From assembly GCA_013368325.1 (NCBI GenBank), contig JAACJK010000179.1:1-64000 (forward strand): DNA of 64,000 nucleotides, written 5' to 3'. Below the pieces are notes generated by a model. It made no database searches. It worked only from the letters and a program-made list of their open reading frames with translations, and was not told the DNA's origin. Positions 1-9,605 of the stretch are shown here, in pieces (within the stretch, counting starts at the first letter, position 1; each line of letters opens with the position of its first letter). Made by a program: the position numbers and the translations under genes. The stretch comes from Ephemerocybe angulata. Taxonomy: Eukaryota > Basidiomycota > Agaricomycetes > Agaricales > Psathyrellaceae.

Positions 1-16
1 CTGCGAACCGCTCGAC

Positions 17-3000
17 CTAATCGTCGTCTTCCTCAGGGTCACCTCTCGGCATTCCTTTAAATGCTAAGTCCTCAATGTACCCTGTTTCCGACTCTTCTTC
101 CATCTCTTCCAGCGTGGACGGCTCTATGTCGATGAAGTCATGAATTGACGCAGGGAGAGGAATGCGTTTCCTCGCGTGATATGGGATGACTCTGAAGGCA
201 CCAACGGCGCTCTGTAGGACGGCACCATCCATTTCTGCGAGAATGTACGCTCCTCCCTTATTACGTGCAATCACCACCAAAGGGCCCAAATACCTCGGCT
301 TCATTTCTTGTCGAGACTTTTCTCAATACTCGTATTGCGCATTAATACTAAGTCTCCGCGTTTGAATTTGAAGTCTCGGATTGTCCGTGCATACTCCTTT
401 TCGTATTTCACGACGCGTTCTCTCTTCTCCTTATCAACTCGACTCCTCATATTCTCGACTAAGTCCCTATGCTTAGCTAAGCCCTTCGCGCGCTGCGCCA
501 GAAGCTCCTCTGTGGTCATAGGACCGCTTGGAGGCTCGACTAGCCAAGTTGCTTCCTGGATGTCTAATGGCAGAACTGGTTCCGCGCCGGTGACCATGAA
601 GAACGGAGAGACTCCGAATCGACGTCGTACCGTAACGCGGTCCGCCCACATAATGTGTTGGAAGTACCAGTACCATTGCTTCGCGACACCATTGGTTGCC
701 TTGAACAGCATGTCGCGGACGTCGTAGTGGGGACGCTCGATCCGACCATTGGCTTTGGAGTTGTACGGCGAGATCTTAATTCCCTTAATGCCATACTTGT
801 CCTCAAGCCATTTGTAGCCTTCACGAACGCGCCTCCATTGTCCGTAACAATCTCCCTCATGCATCCCCATCTCGTGATGATCTCCAATAACCACGCGCCG
901 ATCTGTGCGCCTGTTTCTTCTTTCAAGGGCTTGCCCTCCATCCAAGAAGACAGCGCACACCGACCATGCACAATGTACTTGCAGCCGTTGCTCGCGGGAG
1001 TCATTTGCAACACATCCGCGTGCAACACTTGGAAGATCGACGGAGTATCCGTGACTTGTGGTGGGATCTTCAACAGTAGCTTTGTCCTCAGCTGGCAAAC
1101 GTGACAGGTCTTTACATACCAGTTCACATCTCCTTCGAGTTCAGGCCACCAGAAGCGCTTCAGTAGAACCTGAGTGGTGGCCCACGCGCCTCGGTGTCCA
1201 AGGGCGTCGTGTGCGGCCCTCATCATGTACATACGGTTCTCCTTAGGCACAACTAGCTGTGGGTGACCAGTTTGTCTTCGATACAGCTTTCCTTCTTTTT
1301 CGAAGTAATGGCTGCACTCTCGGACCCACTTGCCCACATCTGCCGGCTTCAATCCCTCGGGCGCTTGTAGCGGCCCCTTTAGCCACTTAGCTATTTTGGG
1401 TAGGCGCTCGTCTGTGTCCCGCGCTTGTTGGGATCGTCTCGCGTCATCGTACGCCTCTATCTCTTCTTCATCCATTTTCAACTCTGCATCTGGCAACATC
1501 TCGACGTTGACCAACTGTGCTCGCGTCGCCGTTCGGACATGTCGCGAGACACCAGTCAGAACTCTGTCATCCTCGAAATCGGCTTCAGGGATCGTGACAT
1601 TGAGGAGATATCCTCCTCGCGTGTCAATCTCATGTTTGAAGTCCTCGAAGTCGAGCGGGTCCGGATCCTCTGGGTTAGGTTTCGAGTATCCTCTCAGTCC
1701 GTCGCCCGATTCTCCTTGGTGGTCGTAGGGCTGGTGCGGCGGATCCTCGGGCATGCGATCACGCCTGGAAAGTCCATCCGCGGCAAAGGTCTTGCCTGCT
1801 ACGTGCCGTAGCTCGAAGTGATACATCAGAATGTTCTCAATCCATCGGTTAATGGTAGCGTTAGGACCCATTTCCGGATTGTTGAGCATTCCTTTAATGT
1901 ATTGAGCATCGGTTTCTACCACTAGACGTCTGCAGCCAATGAGCCAGTATTTGTTCTCCTGCAATGCTCTCATCAATCCGAATAACTCTCGTTTTGGTTG
2001 GGAGTAGCGAGCCTCGCGCGGAGTCATGGTAGTCGAGCCGAACCGCGCGTACCACCACTTCTTAAGGTCTGCAATGTCTTGTTGACTTATGTACCAGCCG
2101 ATCGCTTTGTAGGACGTGTCGACTGAGAGCTTGATCTCGGTGTTAACATCATAGTCCAGGGATCTTAGGCATGGTGCGTCTCGGACTGCATCCTTTAAGT
2201 CTCGCATCGCGGCGTCCTGAGCTTCTCCCCACTCGAACGGTTGGTCAATCCTTGTCAGCTTCTGGATCGCGTCTGCGCGTTTAGCATAGTCACGGATAAA
2301 TATTCTCATCGTCCCCACTGTTCCTAGGAAGGCGCGGACATCGCTGACAGACTGACAAGGTCCCCACCTCTCGATGACACCTACTCTCTCTGGCAGTGGT
2401 TTTCGACCTTCATAGGTACATAAATGGCCAACCACCACAAACTCGTCTGCGCACAGTACGGACTTCTTTCCTGAGAATGTGCCGCCACTGTACTTCATTC
2501 TCTCCACTACACGGTTGAGATTCTGGAAATGCTCCCATACAAATCTTCGGATACCAGGGTTCTCGGGTATAGTCTCGCACGTACCGTCGGCTTTCTCGTA
2601 TCTAGTACGAGGTCCACCTACGGGCACATCATCCAAAAACGGCCAAGTGACTTCTGGTATCTCTTCTTGTAAGATATGGGTGACATCGTCGTGGAAGATG
2701 GGCACGGAATTGGTCCATCCCATGGGTAGGGTTACCAATCTCATCGCACCGAAGGGTGTTTGGAAGGTGGTGAGGTCTCGCGAGGAAGGTGATAATAACC
2801 TCTCGTCGTATCCTACATATAAATCCAGACAGCCTCCACACGACCTTCCTGCGAACTTACTCGCCAACTCTTCCGTTGCTGGGGGCACTCCCGAGTGAGC
2901 GATTGTAACTGCGTTCAGCGGCTCTAAGCTGTGTACAATCCTCAGACTCTCTCCATCTTTCTTCAACACGCAAAACCACCTCGACCTGTACGATGAGTTC

Positions 3001-3739
3001 AAAGGCTCGTACACGCCGGCATCTATTTTGCTCTTGATCATGGCACACACGCGATCATACAAGCCTGGGGAATAGGAATGTTTCTAAGCGCCCAAGGGGT
3101 GTGAGGGGTCGTGGGTATCTCTACTGGCGGGAAGAACTCTGGTTTAAAGCTCCCCCTTTCGGAATCATCCCAAGCGAAGCCTTCTTCATGTATCGAGACG
3201 AAGTTATGTAGTAGTTTCCTTTCTTCGTCCCACAAGAAGTCCCCTTTATGCAGCTTGTCCATGTCCTCCTTCCTCTCTTGTGTGTAGCGCCCAGTGGGTT
3301 TGAACTCCGAAGGTCTAGTCGGTAGCTCAGGGAGGTTCGCGAGCGGGTCACCTTTAATGTCCCTAATGATGCGAAACCTCTCGTCTAAGTGCCCCATAAC
3401 CGGTTTGACTTTATCAGCCACCTTCTTGTATTTCGTGCCCTTCGAGACTCCCTTGACTTTGGCTTTCGCTTTCTGATCTTGGGAGGTCATCGCTGGTTGC
3501 GTCTCCACGACTAACTGTACTCTCTTTTCGCTATCTGGGTTTTCTATGGTCGAGAGGTAGTTTTGAAATACCTCTCGTCCTTTTCTGTCATCTTCGTCGC
3601 CTTCTGGAGTTCCCTCGAAGTACGACTGTAGATACGCTCTCTGTAACTCTTCTTGACTGAATACGCTCTCTGTGGGTCTCACGACTTGGGTTAGGCTAAT
3701 TTTGCCAGTCCTGTCATCTCTCTCGAGGATTAGACCCAC
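17..3739 (-). pseudogene. pol: Frameshifted RT-RNase H-integrase (pol) of Gypsy copy 1
   Basis: Four consecutive frames together match the single 1258-aa pol of copy 2: 3739-3038 (linker before RT), 3062-about 820 (RT with FLDD, RNase H, start of integrase with IVTDNG), about 820-301 (rest of integrase catalytic core with NGRIERPH) and 304-17 (RYLGPLVV C-terminal module and acidic tail). Frame changes near 3060, 820 and 303 are not shared with copy 2, so they are lesions of this copy. RT copies RNA to DNA, RNase H removes the RNA strand, and integrase inserts the DNA. The individual catalytic motifs are still readable, suggesting fairly recent decay. Confidence 0.85.
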
Positions 3740-3759
3740 TTCCCCCTGATCACCGTTGA

Positions 3760-4593
3760 TCAGATCCTCGAGACTCGAAAATTTACTTCTTGAGCGTCAA
3801 GCATCTCTTTTCTAACGTGTGGGGGTGGTTTGCCTCGAGGGCTGGTGGCAATGGTAATCCTCTTGCCCGTGTTGGGATCGCAGAGTGTGATCTGCTGCTC
3901 GCCGCGGGTGTTGTTCTTGACCTCGCTTGACATAGCGACGTCGAAAGGTCTCCCGAGAAGAACATCATACGCTGGACGGCGAATGATGTGAAGCTGGATA
4001 TATGCCGTTACTCCATCGAAGTCGAACTCGATGTTTCTAGCTAGACCTAGAGTCTTTTCTGTCGTTCGGTTTGCGGACTGGAGGTGAATGACGATATCTG
4101 GATCGAAAGAGATTCCCAGACGTCTCGCCACATCTGCATCCATGGAACAGATCTGGGAGCCCGTATCCAGGAGGACTTCTACCTTACCCGATTTATTGAT
4201 ACTCGGGTAGACAGTTCTCAGAGACACGGATTCGCGCGCTACCAGAATTGGCCGCGGCTCTTCCCCATCTTCCAATGAATTTAGATACTGCTCCACGGGG
4301 TCACTAACTACGAAGGCTCCGTCGGGTACCGATGGAATCCCTTGTGCCAGAAAGACTTGCGCGGGAGGCAGCTCTTCCAACTGCATGAAGACTTGTTCAA
4401 CTCTTACAGTCCCGGGTTCTTCCTCTTCTTCTCTTTCAGGATCGGGGATCTCCATTGCGCCCAACTCCTCTTCTGCCTCTAAGATGTTGCACATTTGTAC
4501 CGCGCGAGCTTTGTACTCAGTAGACATCAAGTCAATGAGAGCGATGATTTGGTACTCGAGATCTGAGGCCCTTTTCCTTATTATCAATCGCAA
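3760..4593 (-). CDS. Retroviral-type aspartic protease of Gypsy copy 1
   Basis: The 277-residue frame carries the retropepsin-like signature LLDTGSQICSMD (about residues 140-151) with catalytic Asp in DTG. The conserved downstream LLGRPF lies near residue 215. These enzymes dimerise and cut the Gag and Pol precursors. The frame aligns along its length with the protease of copy 2 at 8743-9576. It ends in FRVSRI-stop, matching FQTSMI-stop in copy 2. The RT frame overlaps it in the -1 frame just before this stop, so the separate protease ORF is a family trait rather than damage. It lacks a convincing start codon of its own and is probably read from upstream by a frame change. Confidence 0.8.
   Translation of the reverse strand: MRLIIRKRASDLEYQIIALIDLMSTEYKARAVQMCNILEAEEELGAMEIPDPEREEEEEPGTVRVEQVFMQLEELPPAQVFLAQGIPSVPDGAFVVSDPVEQYLNSLEDGEEPRPILVARESVSLRTVYPSINKSGKVEVLLDTGSQICSMDADVARRLGISFDPDIVIHLQSANRTTEKTLGLARNIEFDFDGVTAYIQLHIIRRPAYDVLLGRPFDVAMSSEVKNNTRGEQQITLCDPNTGKRITIATSPRGKPPPHVRKEMLDAQEVNFRVSRI
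3778..3784 (-). promoter_or_regulatory. Candidate -1 ribosomal frameshift heptamer, protease to pol
   Basis: On the minus strand the protease codons AAT TTT are preceded by A, giving A AAT TTT, which fits the X XXY YYZ slippery pattern. The -1 frame is open from here into the reverse transcriptase ORF, while the protease frame stops six codons later. Copy 2 has its frame overlap at the homologous codon pair (TCT TTT). Confidence 0.45.
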
Positions 4594-5128
4594 TCTTCTT
4601 CTTGGTTATCATCTTTTTCAAGTACTCGCGGGCAGGTGCCGAAATGCTTGCCAAATCCTTAAGACTCGTAGTGAACCTCGTACTCAGTAACTCCTCCATG
4701 ATGCGGCTCAGCGACTCGGCTTCCTCAATAGGCGCCTTGTGCTGATACGCGGGTCCCTTCTTCTCTAAGCGAGGCAACGCTGTTTTGGGATCGGAACGAC
4801 CTTCTCTCCCTTGCTGTACATCCTCGCGGGTTGGTGTTTTCAACGGAGTCGTTTTGAGTGGTGGTACTAGTACAAAGGGCCGGTCTTTCAACTTAGGCGC
4901 CGCTTGACTCGTCCCCCCAACTTCTACCGTTTCGAACCGCACTCCTCGAGGTGCTCGCGGATTGAAGACCTTCTTTACTCCTGACGGCGGCCCTCTCTTT
5001 ATTGGCTCCTCATCCTCATCGTCTTCCTCATCCTCTACCGTGGCTTTTCTGCTGGGTTTGTTGTTACGCACCTCCGGGCTTGCCTTGTCGCGACCAACGG
5101 TTCTTTTCGCGACGGCAGTGTCCTTCAC
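4532..5128 (-). CDS. Linker ORF between gag and protease (Gypsy copy 1), unknown function
   Basis: This 198-codon frame overlaps the gag stop by four bases (GTGA), so it could be reached by reinitiation or a frame change rather than from its own promoter. It is rich in Lys, Glu, Asp and Pro, with an acidic run DEEDDEDEEP near the start, and looks disordered. The last part (EYLKKMITKK) passes into the protease frame by a frame change near 4590. Read on in the other frame, it gives a long N-terminal extension of the protease ORF. It may be the N-terminal part of a protease precursor. No domain recognised. Confidence 0.5.
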   Translation of the reverse strand: MKDTAVAKRTVGRDKASPEVRNNKPSRKATVEDEEDDEDEEPIKRGPPSGVKKVFNPRAPRGVRFETVEVGGTSQAAPKLKDRPFVLVPPLKTTPLKTPTREDVQQGREGRSDPKTALPRLEKKGPAYQHKAPIEEAESLSRIMEELLSTRFTTSLKDLASISAPAREYLKKMITKKKIAIDNKEKGLRSRVPNHRSH

Positions 5129-7206
5129 TGGTCGCTGAGAAAACCCTCATCATCCTCGCCGCCTTGGTTCGCTCCAGACCGCGTCTGCAAAGGGAATTGA
5201 TTCCTCCCGACCATCGGGGTAAGTGCCGCGACTAATTGGGACATCAATTGATTGCTCCGCTTCTGCTCCTGCTGGAGCTCCTTCCAAGGCTCGACCACTG
5301 GTTTCTGTACGAACTGGGCCTGTGGCTGCATGTTCTTGGCTCGCGCGGACGATCCTTGTTCTCTTAAGGAACTCAGATGATAAATCTCGTCTCGCAGAAT
5401 GTTCATTTCGTCCCGAGTAATCATTTCTGATTCCTGGTACGGCGCTTGATGGAACTGATCGCGCACATAGTCCGCACTGTCATCATAGTAGTGCTGGACG
5501 TTCTGGCTAGCCGTGGGCATGGGCAGTTTGTCTACTACCTCTTTCAAGGAGGTGCCGGGCATATTGCGCAGGCGATTACCATGCTTGTCGAAGGTCCCAT
5601 CCGGTCCCGATACAATCTTGCCTTCGCTGACATGTTTCTGCTTGGCTTGACAGTCGTTCGCGAAGTGACCCTGTCCATTACAGTAGTAGCAAATCGACCC
5701 CGCGCTAGGAGGTGGTCCTCTCGTATTGTTTCCGAATCCAAAGCCCCCTCTCGAGCCTGGATTGTTCTGCTGGGTTGCAACCGCGAAGTTGTTGGGCTGA
5801 CGCATGAACTTGTCAGCGCGTCCTTGACCAGCGCGCAACTCCTCGAGTTGAGTTTCCATGTAGGCATCCCGAGAGATCATCTTTTTATCGATGGCACTCA
5901 ATTTCTGGTCTAGCAAAGAACTCACTCCTTGCAGAACTCGGTGTTCGAGGTCCTCGTACTCGACTTTCACAGTGGGCTCGTCGTTCCAACCGGGCTCGTA
6001 CAACTTAGATGGGGCCGCGGGAGTCACTGCTGGAGTGCTCGGGGTGGCAGAGACGACCGAGGGTTTAGCCAAGATACCTCCCTTCTTTCCTCCGAACCTT
6101 TCTCCAAAGCGTTCTCTCTGAACCGCCAACTTTTCAGCACACGAGATCCATCGGTCAAACGGAATGATCTTCTCTCCTGCAACGACTTCCAGGGTGTCAT
6201 CCGTTTCGGCTTCCTTCGAGAGTACCTCCCATGCTTTCGTACGGAAAGGCTCATCTAACGCGCCCAAGAAAAGGTTAACCAATTCATTGTTGCTCATGAG
6301 ATGCTTCTCGAGTTTCGCTGCCTCGGCCCTGAACTTCAGCGCGAACTGCAATAAGGTATGACTCGCGTCTAGACCTATCCCTTGGTGCCTCGCGCACAAC
6401 AACTGGATCCTGGCTAAACTGCCACGGTTCTGCAGTGCTGCTGTAGGATGGTACAAGAACAGTTTCTCTTTGAACTCCGCGTAGGTACCCGTTTTATATT
6501 CAGGTAGCGTTGTCCAGAGACTCTGTTCCGACACATCTCGGAAGTGAACCAATGCCTTCTTCTTCAAGCGATCCGGGATGATTTCGCATGCGCTGATCAC
6601 ATCCTCTACTTGTCTCACATACTCTAGGAACTCCTCTGGTTTCGTAGAATCGTACTTAGGACGATTCGCGGAATAACTATTCGGGAAGTTTTTATTCGAC
6701 ATAGGGAGCCCAGGGAATCCTTCGCCAGTGGCATCAGGATCGAGGGCTCGGATTCGCGCTTGTTCGCCAGCCATGGTAGGGGTCGTTGATAATTGACTGC
6801 TACTCGAATGTCTGCGGTTTCTACGGCGTCTGCGACTGGAGTTCGTGGATTGCGAACTTTCTCTACTCTCTGGTCTCGGATTGCGCGCGGGTTCTACGCG
6901 ATTGGATTTCGAAGCTAGCGCGAGTGCGGTAGTTCGAGGTTTTCCTCTCGTGAACGGGGCGACTTGGCGGGTTCTGGTAGGAGGTACAGCCGGTGGTACG
7001 ACTCTGCTGCTTCTCGCTTTCGCGTTCGTAGGTGCTTGGAAACTTGTCCCTGGTCTGGGATAGTTATCAAAGGCAACTAGTTCTGTTCCTGCTTCGGCAA
7101 CAGCTGTTCTCGTTCGCGCGCGAACGGACGGTTGGGTTCCAACGGGTTGACTAGGGAGAACTGGGTTCTTCCTGGGTCGCTCTACTCCTTTTCCTTTATC
7201 AAGCAC
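5125..7206 (-). CDS. gag: Gag-like nucleocapsid polyprotein of Gypsy copy 1
   Basis: This 693-codon open frame encodes the structural protein that packages retrotransposon RNA in cytoplasmic particles. A basic, Ser/Arg-rich N-terminal part (about residues 1-140) precedes the retrotransposon-type capsid region (about 165-340: PEEFLEYVRQVEDVI and following). A CCHC zinc knuckle, CYYCNGQGHFANDC, lies near residue 500, and a Gln-rich tail follows. The frame opens at a GTG. The first strong ATG is about 142 codons in (near 6780), just before the capsid region, so the true start may be there. The stop overlaps the next ORF. Copy 2 lacks this gene, so intactness cannot be checked against it. Confidence 0.8.
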   Translation of the reverse strand: MLDKGKGVERPRKNPVLPSQPVGTQPSVRARTRTAVAEAGTELVAFDNYPRPGTSFQAPTNAKARSSRVVPPAVPPTRTRQVAPFTRGKPRTTALALASKSNRVEPARNPRPESRESSQSTNSSRRRRRNRRHSSSSQLSTTPTMAGEQARIRALDPDATGEGFPGLPMSNKNFPNSYSANRPKYDSTKPEEFLEYVRQVEDVISACEIIPDRLKKKALVHFRDVSEQSLWTTLPEYKTGTYAEFKEKLFLYHPTAALQNRGSLARIQLLCARHQGIGLDASHTLLQFALKFRAEAAKLEKHLMSNNELVNLFLGALDEPFRTKAWEVLSKEAETDDTLEVVAGEKIIPFDRWISCAEKLAVQRERFGERFGGKKGGILAKPSVVSATPSTPAVTPAAPSKLYEPGWNDEPTVKVEYEDLEHRVLQGVSSLLDQKLSAIDKKMISRDAYMETQLEELRAGQGRADKFMRQPNNFAVATQQNNPGSRGGFGFGNNTRGPPPSAGSICYYCNGQGHFANDCQAKQKHVSEGKIVSGPDGTFDKHGNRLRNMPGTSLKEVVDKLPMPTASQNVQHYYDDSADYVRDQFHQAPYQESEMITRDEMNILRDEIYHLSSLREQGSSARAKNMQPQAQFVQKPVVEPWKELQQEQKRSNQLMSQLVAALTPMVGRNQFPLQTRSGANQGGEDDEGFLSDQ

Positions 7207-8640
7207 AGGTCTTCTCGACGCTATGTTGATAGAACTCGTTTACTATCTGAAACGGACAAACGGATCTCGCTCGAGAGCTTGACCACGAATGAAGCTTTGA
7301 TCGATTCTGACTCCCCCTCGCGGTGGGCTCCAGATGATGTGCGGCTACGGGGCTAAGAGCCAAACACGCCTCTAACCAAAACAACAAACACAACACACAA
7401 CACACACACAACCACACTAGGGTAGCTGAGGGGCAACTCGCTCGAGGTAGAGCGGGCAAAGTAATGTATTGGACTAGAGGACTAGGTCGACTCTAAGGTA
7501 CTCGCAACTAGCAAGTTTGAAGGGGAGTTCTAGACTCGACCGCGCTTCGGGGGGATATAGGTTCTCGATGAGAGGGTGGGGTCTCGGGAGGACGAGGTCG
7601 CTACCACGAGAGGGCTTTCACTAGGCTCGAGAGCTTCGCAAAAGGAACAGAAAACTTAAAGACAATTGGCACGACGACCAGACAGACAGACAGACAGACA
7701 GATAGCGCGACGGCTAGACTTGGACTTTGACTTAGAGACTTGAAAGATGAAAACTGGGGGGTAACTGATTTTCTCTAAACTACTCGCGAGACTTAAGTAC
7801 ATGCCGAATATTTACAAACAAGCTCGAAGACAAACAGATGAAAAACACATGCGATCGCGATACATTCCGAAACAGTCCAAGTGAAACATAGAGATAGGAG
7901 GGAAGACCTCTCGAGGTTGAACTCAAGGCCAATTAGCGCCCGGGTAAATACCCAAGACTGTGCCGTTGCCACCAACCGACTTCTTCGTACACGCCGCGCC
8001 ACCCGTCTCGTGTGGGACGACCTATTCTTATCTCTGATTGTGGTTCCCCTCTGATAGAGTGGAGCCGCGGATGATCTATCCGATATCCGGGCAAGGGAAT
8101 CATGGGGCGCTTAAGTTGTGCCGGTTCCGCTTCCCCTGTGTTACACGCGGGTGCCTGTACTGAGTTTTCCCCTCAGCCGATGGCGATCCCAGAACTTTCC
8201 CGAGACGTGGTTTGATTGCGAACATCTCGAGGTGTGATCGACCTCTCGACGTGCCACCTCTCGTGAAGATCAAGTCGCGCGGGAGCTATACTCCGGCGCT
8301 TATCAGGGGCTCGGGTGCAATCCCTCTCGACTACTGATGTCACGGTGATCTCTCGACTCTGGGTGTGGCGAGAGTGTTCTCGCGAGATACGAAGGGATGG
8401 GTAGGGGGCTTCCCATTGATACGCGCTACTCTGCCTATGTCCGTTACTTGCCAAGTCGATCCCATAGTTGTCCCGCGCGTGTCTCCTCAAAGTAGCAAGT
8501 GTCTCGCGAAGGTATGTCTTACCCGCTTGAGGCTACTCGTCACTTCTCGTAGTCCCGCGCGTAGGTCAGAGAGGCTAAGTCAGCAGCTCTGGGCTCGGCT
8601 CTGACTCTCGTTCCCCTTTACGTTGGTGCAGGTCTTTTGA
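7207..8640 (-). other. Leader and probable 5' LTR region of Gypsy copy 1 (limits unresolved)
   Basis: No protein-coding content is supported upstream of gag. On the minus strand, a 5' LTR and primer-binding site should be here. TG/CA dinucleotides that could be LTR ends occur around 8145 (minus strand begins TGTAACACAG) and 8632 (TGCACCAACG), but no paired end and no clear primer-binding site could be proven because the 3' LTR is outside the window. Confidence 0.45.
7681..7703. repeat. (GACA)n microsatellite
   Basis: About five perfect GACA units plus a partial one, in the leader region of Gypsy copy 1. Confidence 0.9.
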
Positions 8641-8742
8641 TAGATGATATGCAGTGGGAATCGCGTATTTATTAAGGTAAATCGCGATTTTTAGTGGGTA
8701 GACGCGCTGAAGGCGCATCACCGTTTCTCAGATTTGGTGCGA

Positions 8743-9576
8743 ATGTCACCCCGAGCGCGCACTTTAGCGACGGACCTACTGCGCAAGAACAAACTCACCA
8801 AGAAAGAGGGCGGTACTCTCCTGTTGATGGAGAGTGTGGTCGAGGAGCTTCGTAGCGCGAATGCGGCGCTAGGACTCGCTGAAGAGGTGATCGAAGCAGA
8901 CCTCCAACACTTGCTTGAAGTGCATACAGGAATAGAGGGAAAGCTCGAACCTCCTGTTGAGATCTTTGTACAAGATCTCGTCATGCCCTTGCATTATTAC
9001 GCAACGGGAAACGAAGACGTACCGCGAGGAGGACTGGTGTGTCCGGACCCGATAGAGGTCTTCTTGACCGAGAATTCGGGTGTCGAGGTCAAAGGCCTGA
9101 TCGCTGCCGCTTCCTCAGCGAAAATTCGCACTTTCTTTCCTGTCGTAAACCGATGTCGCGAGGAAGAGACCATTGTAGACGATGGGTCACAGGTGTGCTC
9201 AGCCAGTGAGGCGGCAGCTGTGGCTCTCGGGATCTCATGGGACCCCTCGTTCAGGATCGGCCTGCAGTCTTCGAACAAGACTACCGCAACGACATTGGGA
9301 TTGGCACGAAACGTCCCCATCCATTGTGGGAACGGCGTTGTCGCGTACGTGCAACTGCACGTCGTCCAAAATCCAGCGTATAAAGTCTTGCTAGGACGGC
9401 CTTTCCTGTCAGCAATGAGTAGCATATCCGCTAGTAAGCCGGATGACACTCATACCTTGACTCTAACCGATCCCAACAACGGGAATCAGGTTACAATACC
9501 AACTTATCCCAGGGGAGAAATTCCAGCGCAGTACAGAGATCGATTGGCGATGTCTTTTCAGACGTCGATGATCTGA
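8743..9576 (+). CDS. Aspartic protease ORF of Gypsy copy 2
   Basis: The frame opens after a TAG at 8692-8694, and its first ATG is at 8743, giving about 277 residues. The N-terminal half is helical and charged. The active-site region reads IVDDGSQVCS (about residue 144 onward), where copy 1 has LLDTGSQICS: the catalytic Asp is kept but the usual Thr/Ser after it is Asp. The downstream LLGRPF motif is intact. The product would cut Gag/Pol precursors. It ends FQTSMI-stop, and the pol frame is open in -1 across this stop. Upstream sequence that copy 1 has (gag and linker) is missing. Confidence 0.75.
   Translation: MSPRARTLATDLLRKNKLTKKEGGTLLLMESVVEELRSANAALGLAEEVIEADLQHLLEVHTGIEGKLEPPVEIFVQDLVMPLHYYATGNEDVPRGGLVCPDPIEVFLTENSGVEVKGLIAAASSAKIRTFFPVVNRCREEETIVDDGSQVCSASEAAAVALGISWDPSFRIGLQSSNKTTATTLGLARNVPIHCGNGVVAYVQLHVVQNPAYKVLLGRPFLSAMSSISASKPDDTHTLTLTDPNNGNQVTIPTYPRGEIPAQYRDRLAMSFQTSMI
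9552..9558 (+). promoter_or_regulatory. Homologous protease-pol frame overlap site in copy 2
   Basis: The protease codons TCT TTT sit at the position of AAT TTT in copy 1. The -1 frame runs open through the protease stop (TGA) into the RT ORF, with FSDVDDL matching FSSLEDL in copy 1. The heptamer here, G TCT TTT, is not a canonical slippery site, although TTT itself can re-pair in -1. Confidence 0.35.
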
Positions 9577-9605
9577 GCACAGCTCAGGGAGACATCGCGT
9601 GTATC

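Larger units (their letters stand above)
1..8640 (-). mobile_element. Ty3/Gypsy LTR retrotransposon, copy 1 (left end outside window, decayed)
   Basis: Minus-strand order is leader/LTR region, gag with a CCHC knuckle, an extra ORF, aspartic protease, reverse transcriptase, RNase H and integrase. This is the Ty3/Gypsy order. The pol frame is broken at about 3060, 820 and 303, so this copy cannot make an intact pol protein. Its 3' LTR would lie left of position 1. The right limit near 8640 is an estimate: beyond it begins the truncated, oppositely oriented copy 2. LTR ends could not be fixed by eye. Confidence 0.85.

Noticed and set aside
308..1811. Plus-strand ORFs opposite Gypsy copy 1 pol
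   Set aside because: They mirror the codon pattern of the minus-strand pol frames and have no domain features.
8138..8145. Minus-strand TGTAACAC as the start of the copy 1 LTR
   Set aside because: It resembles common LTR starts, but no matching end or primer-binding site was found, so the boundary is left open.
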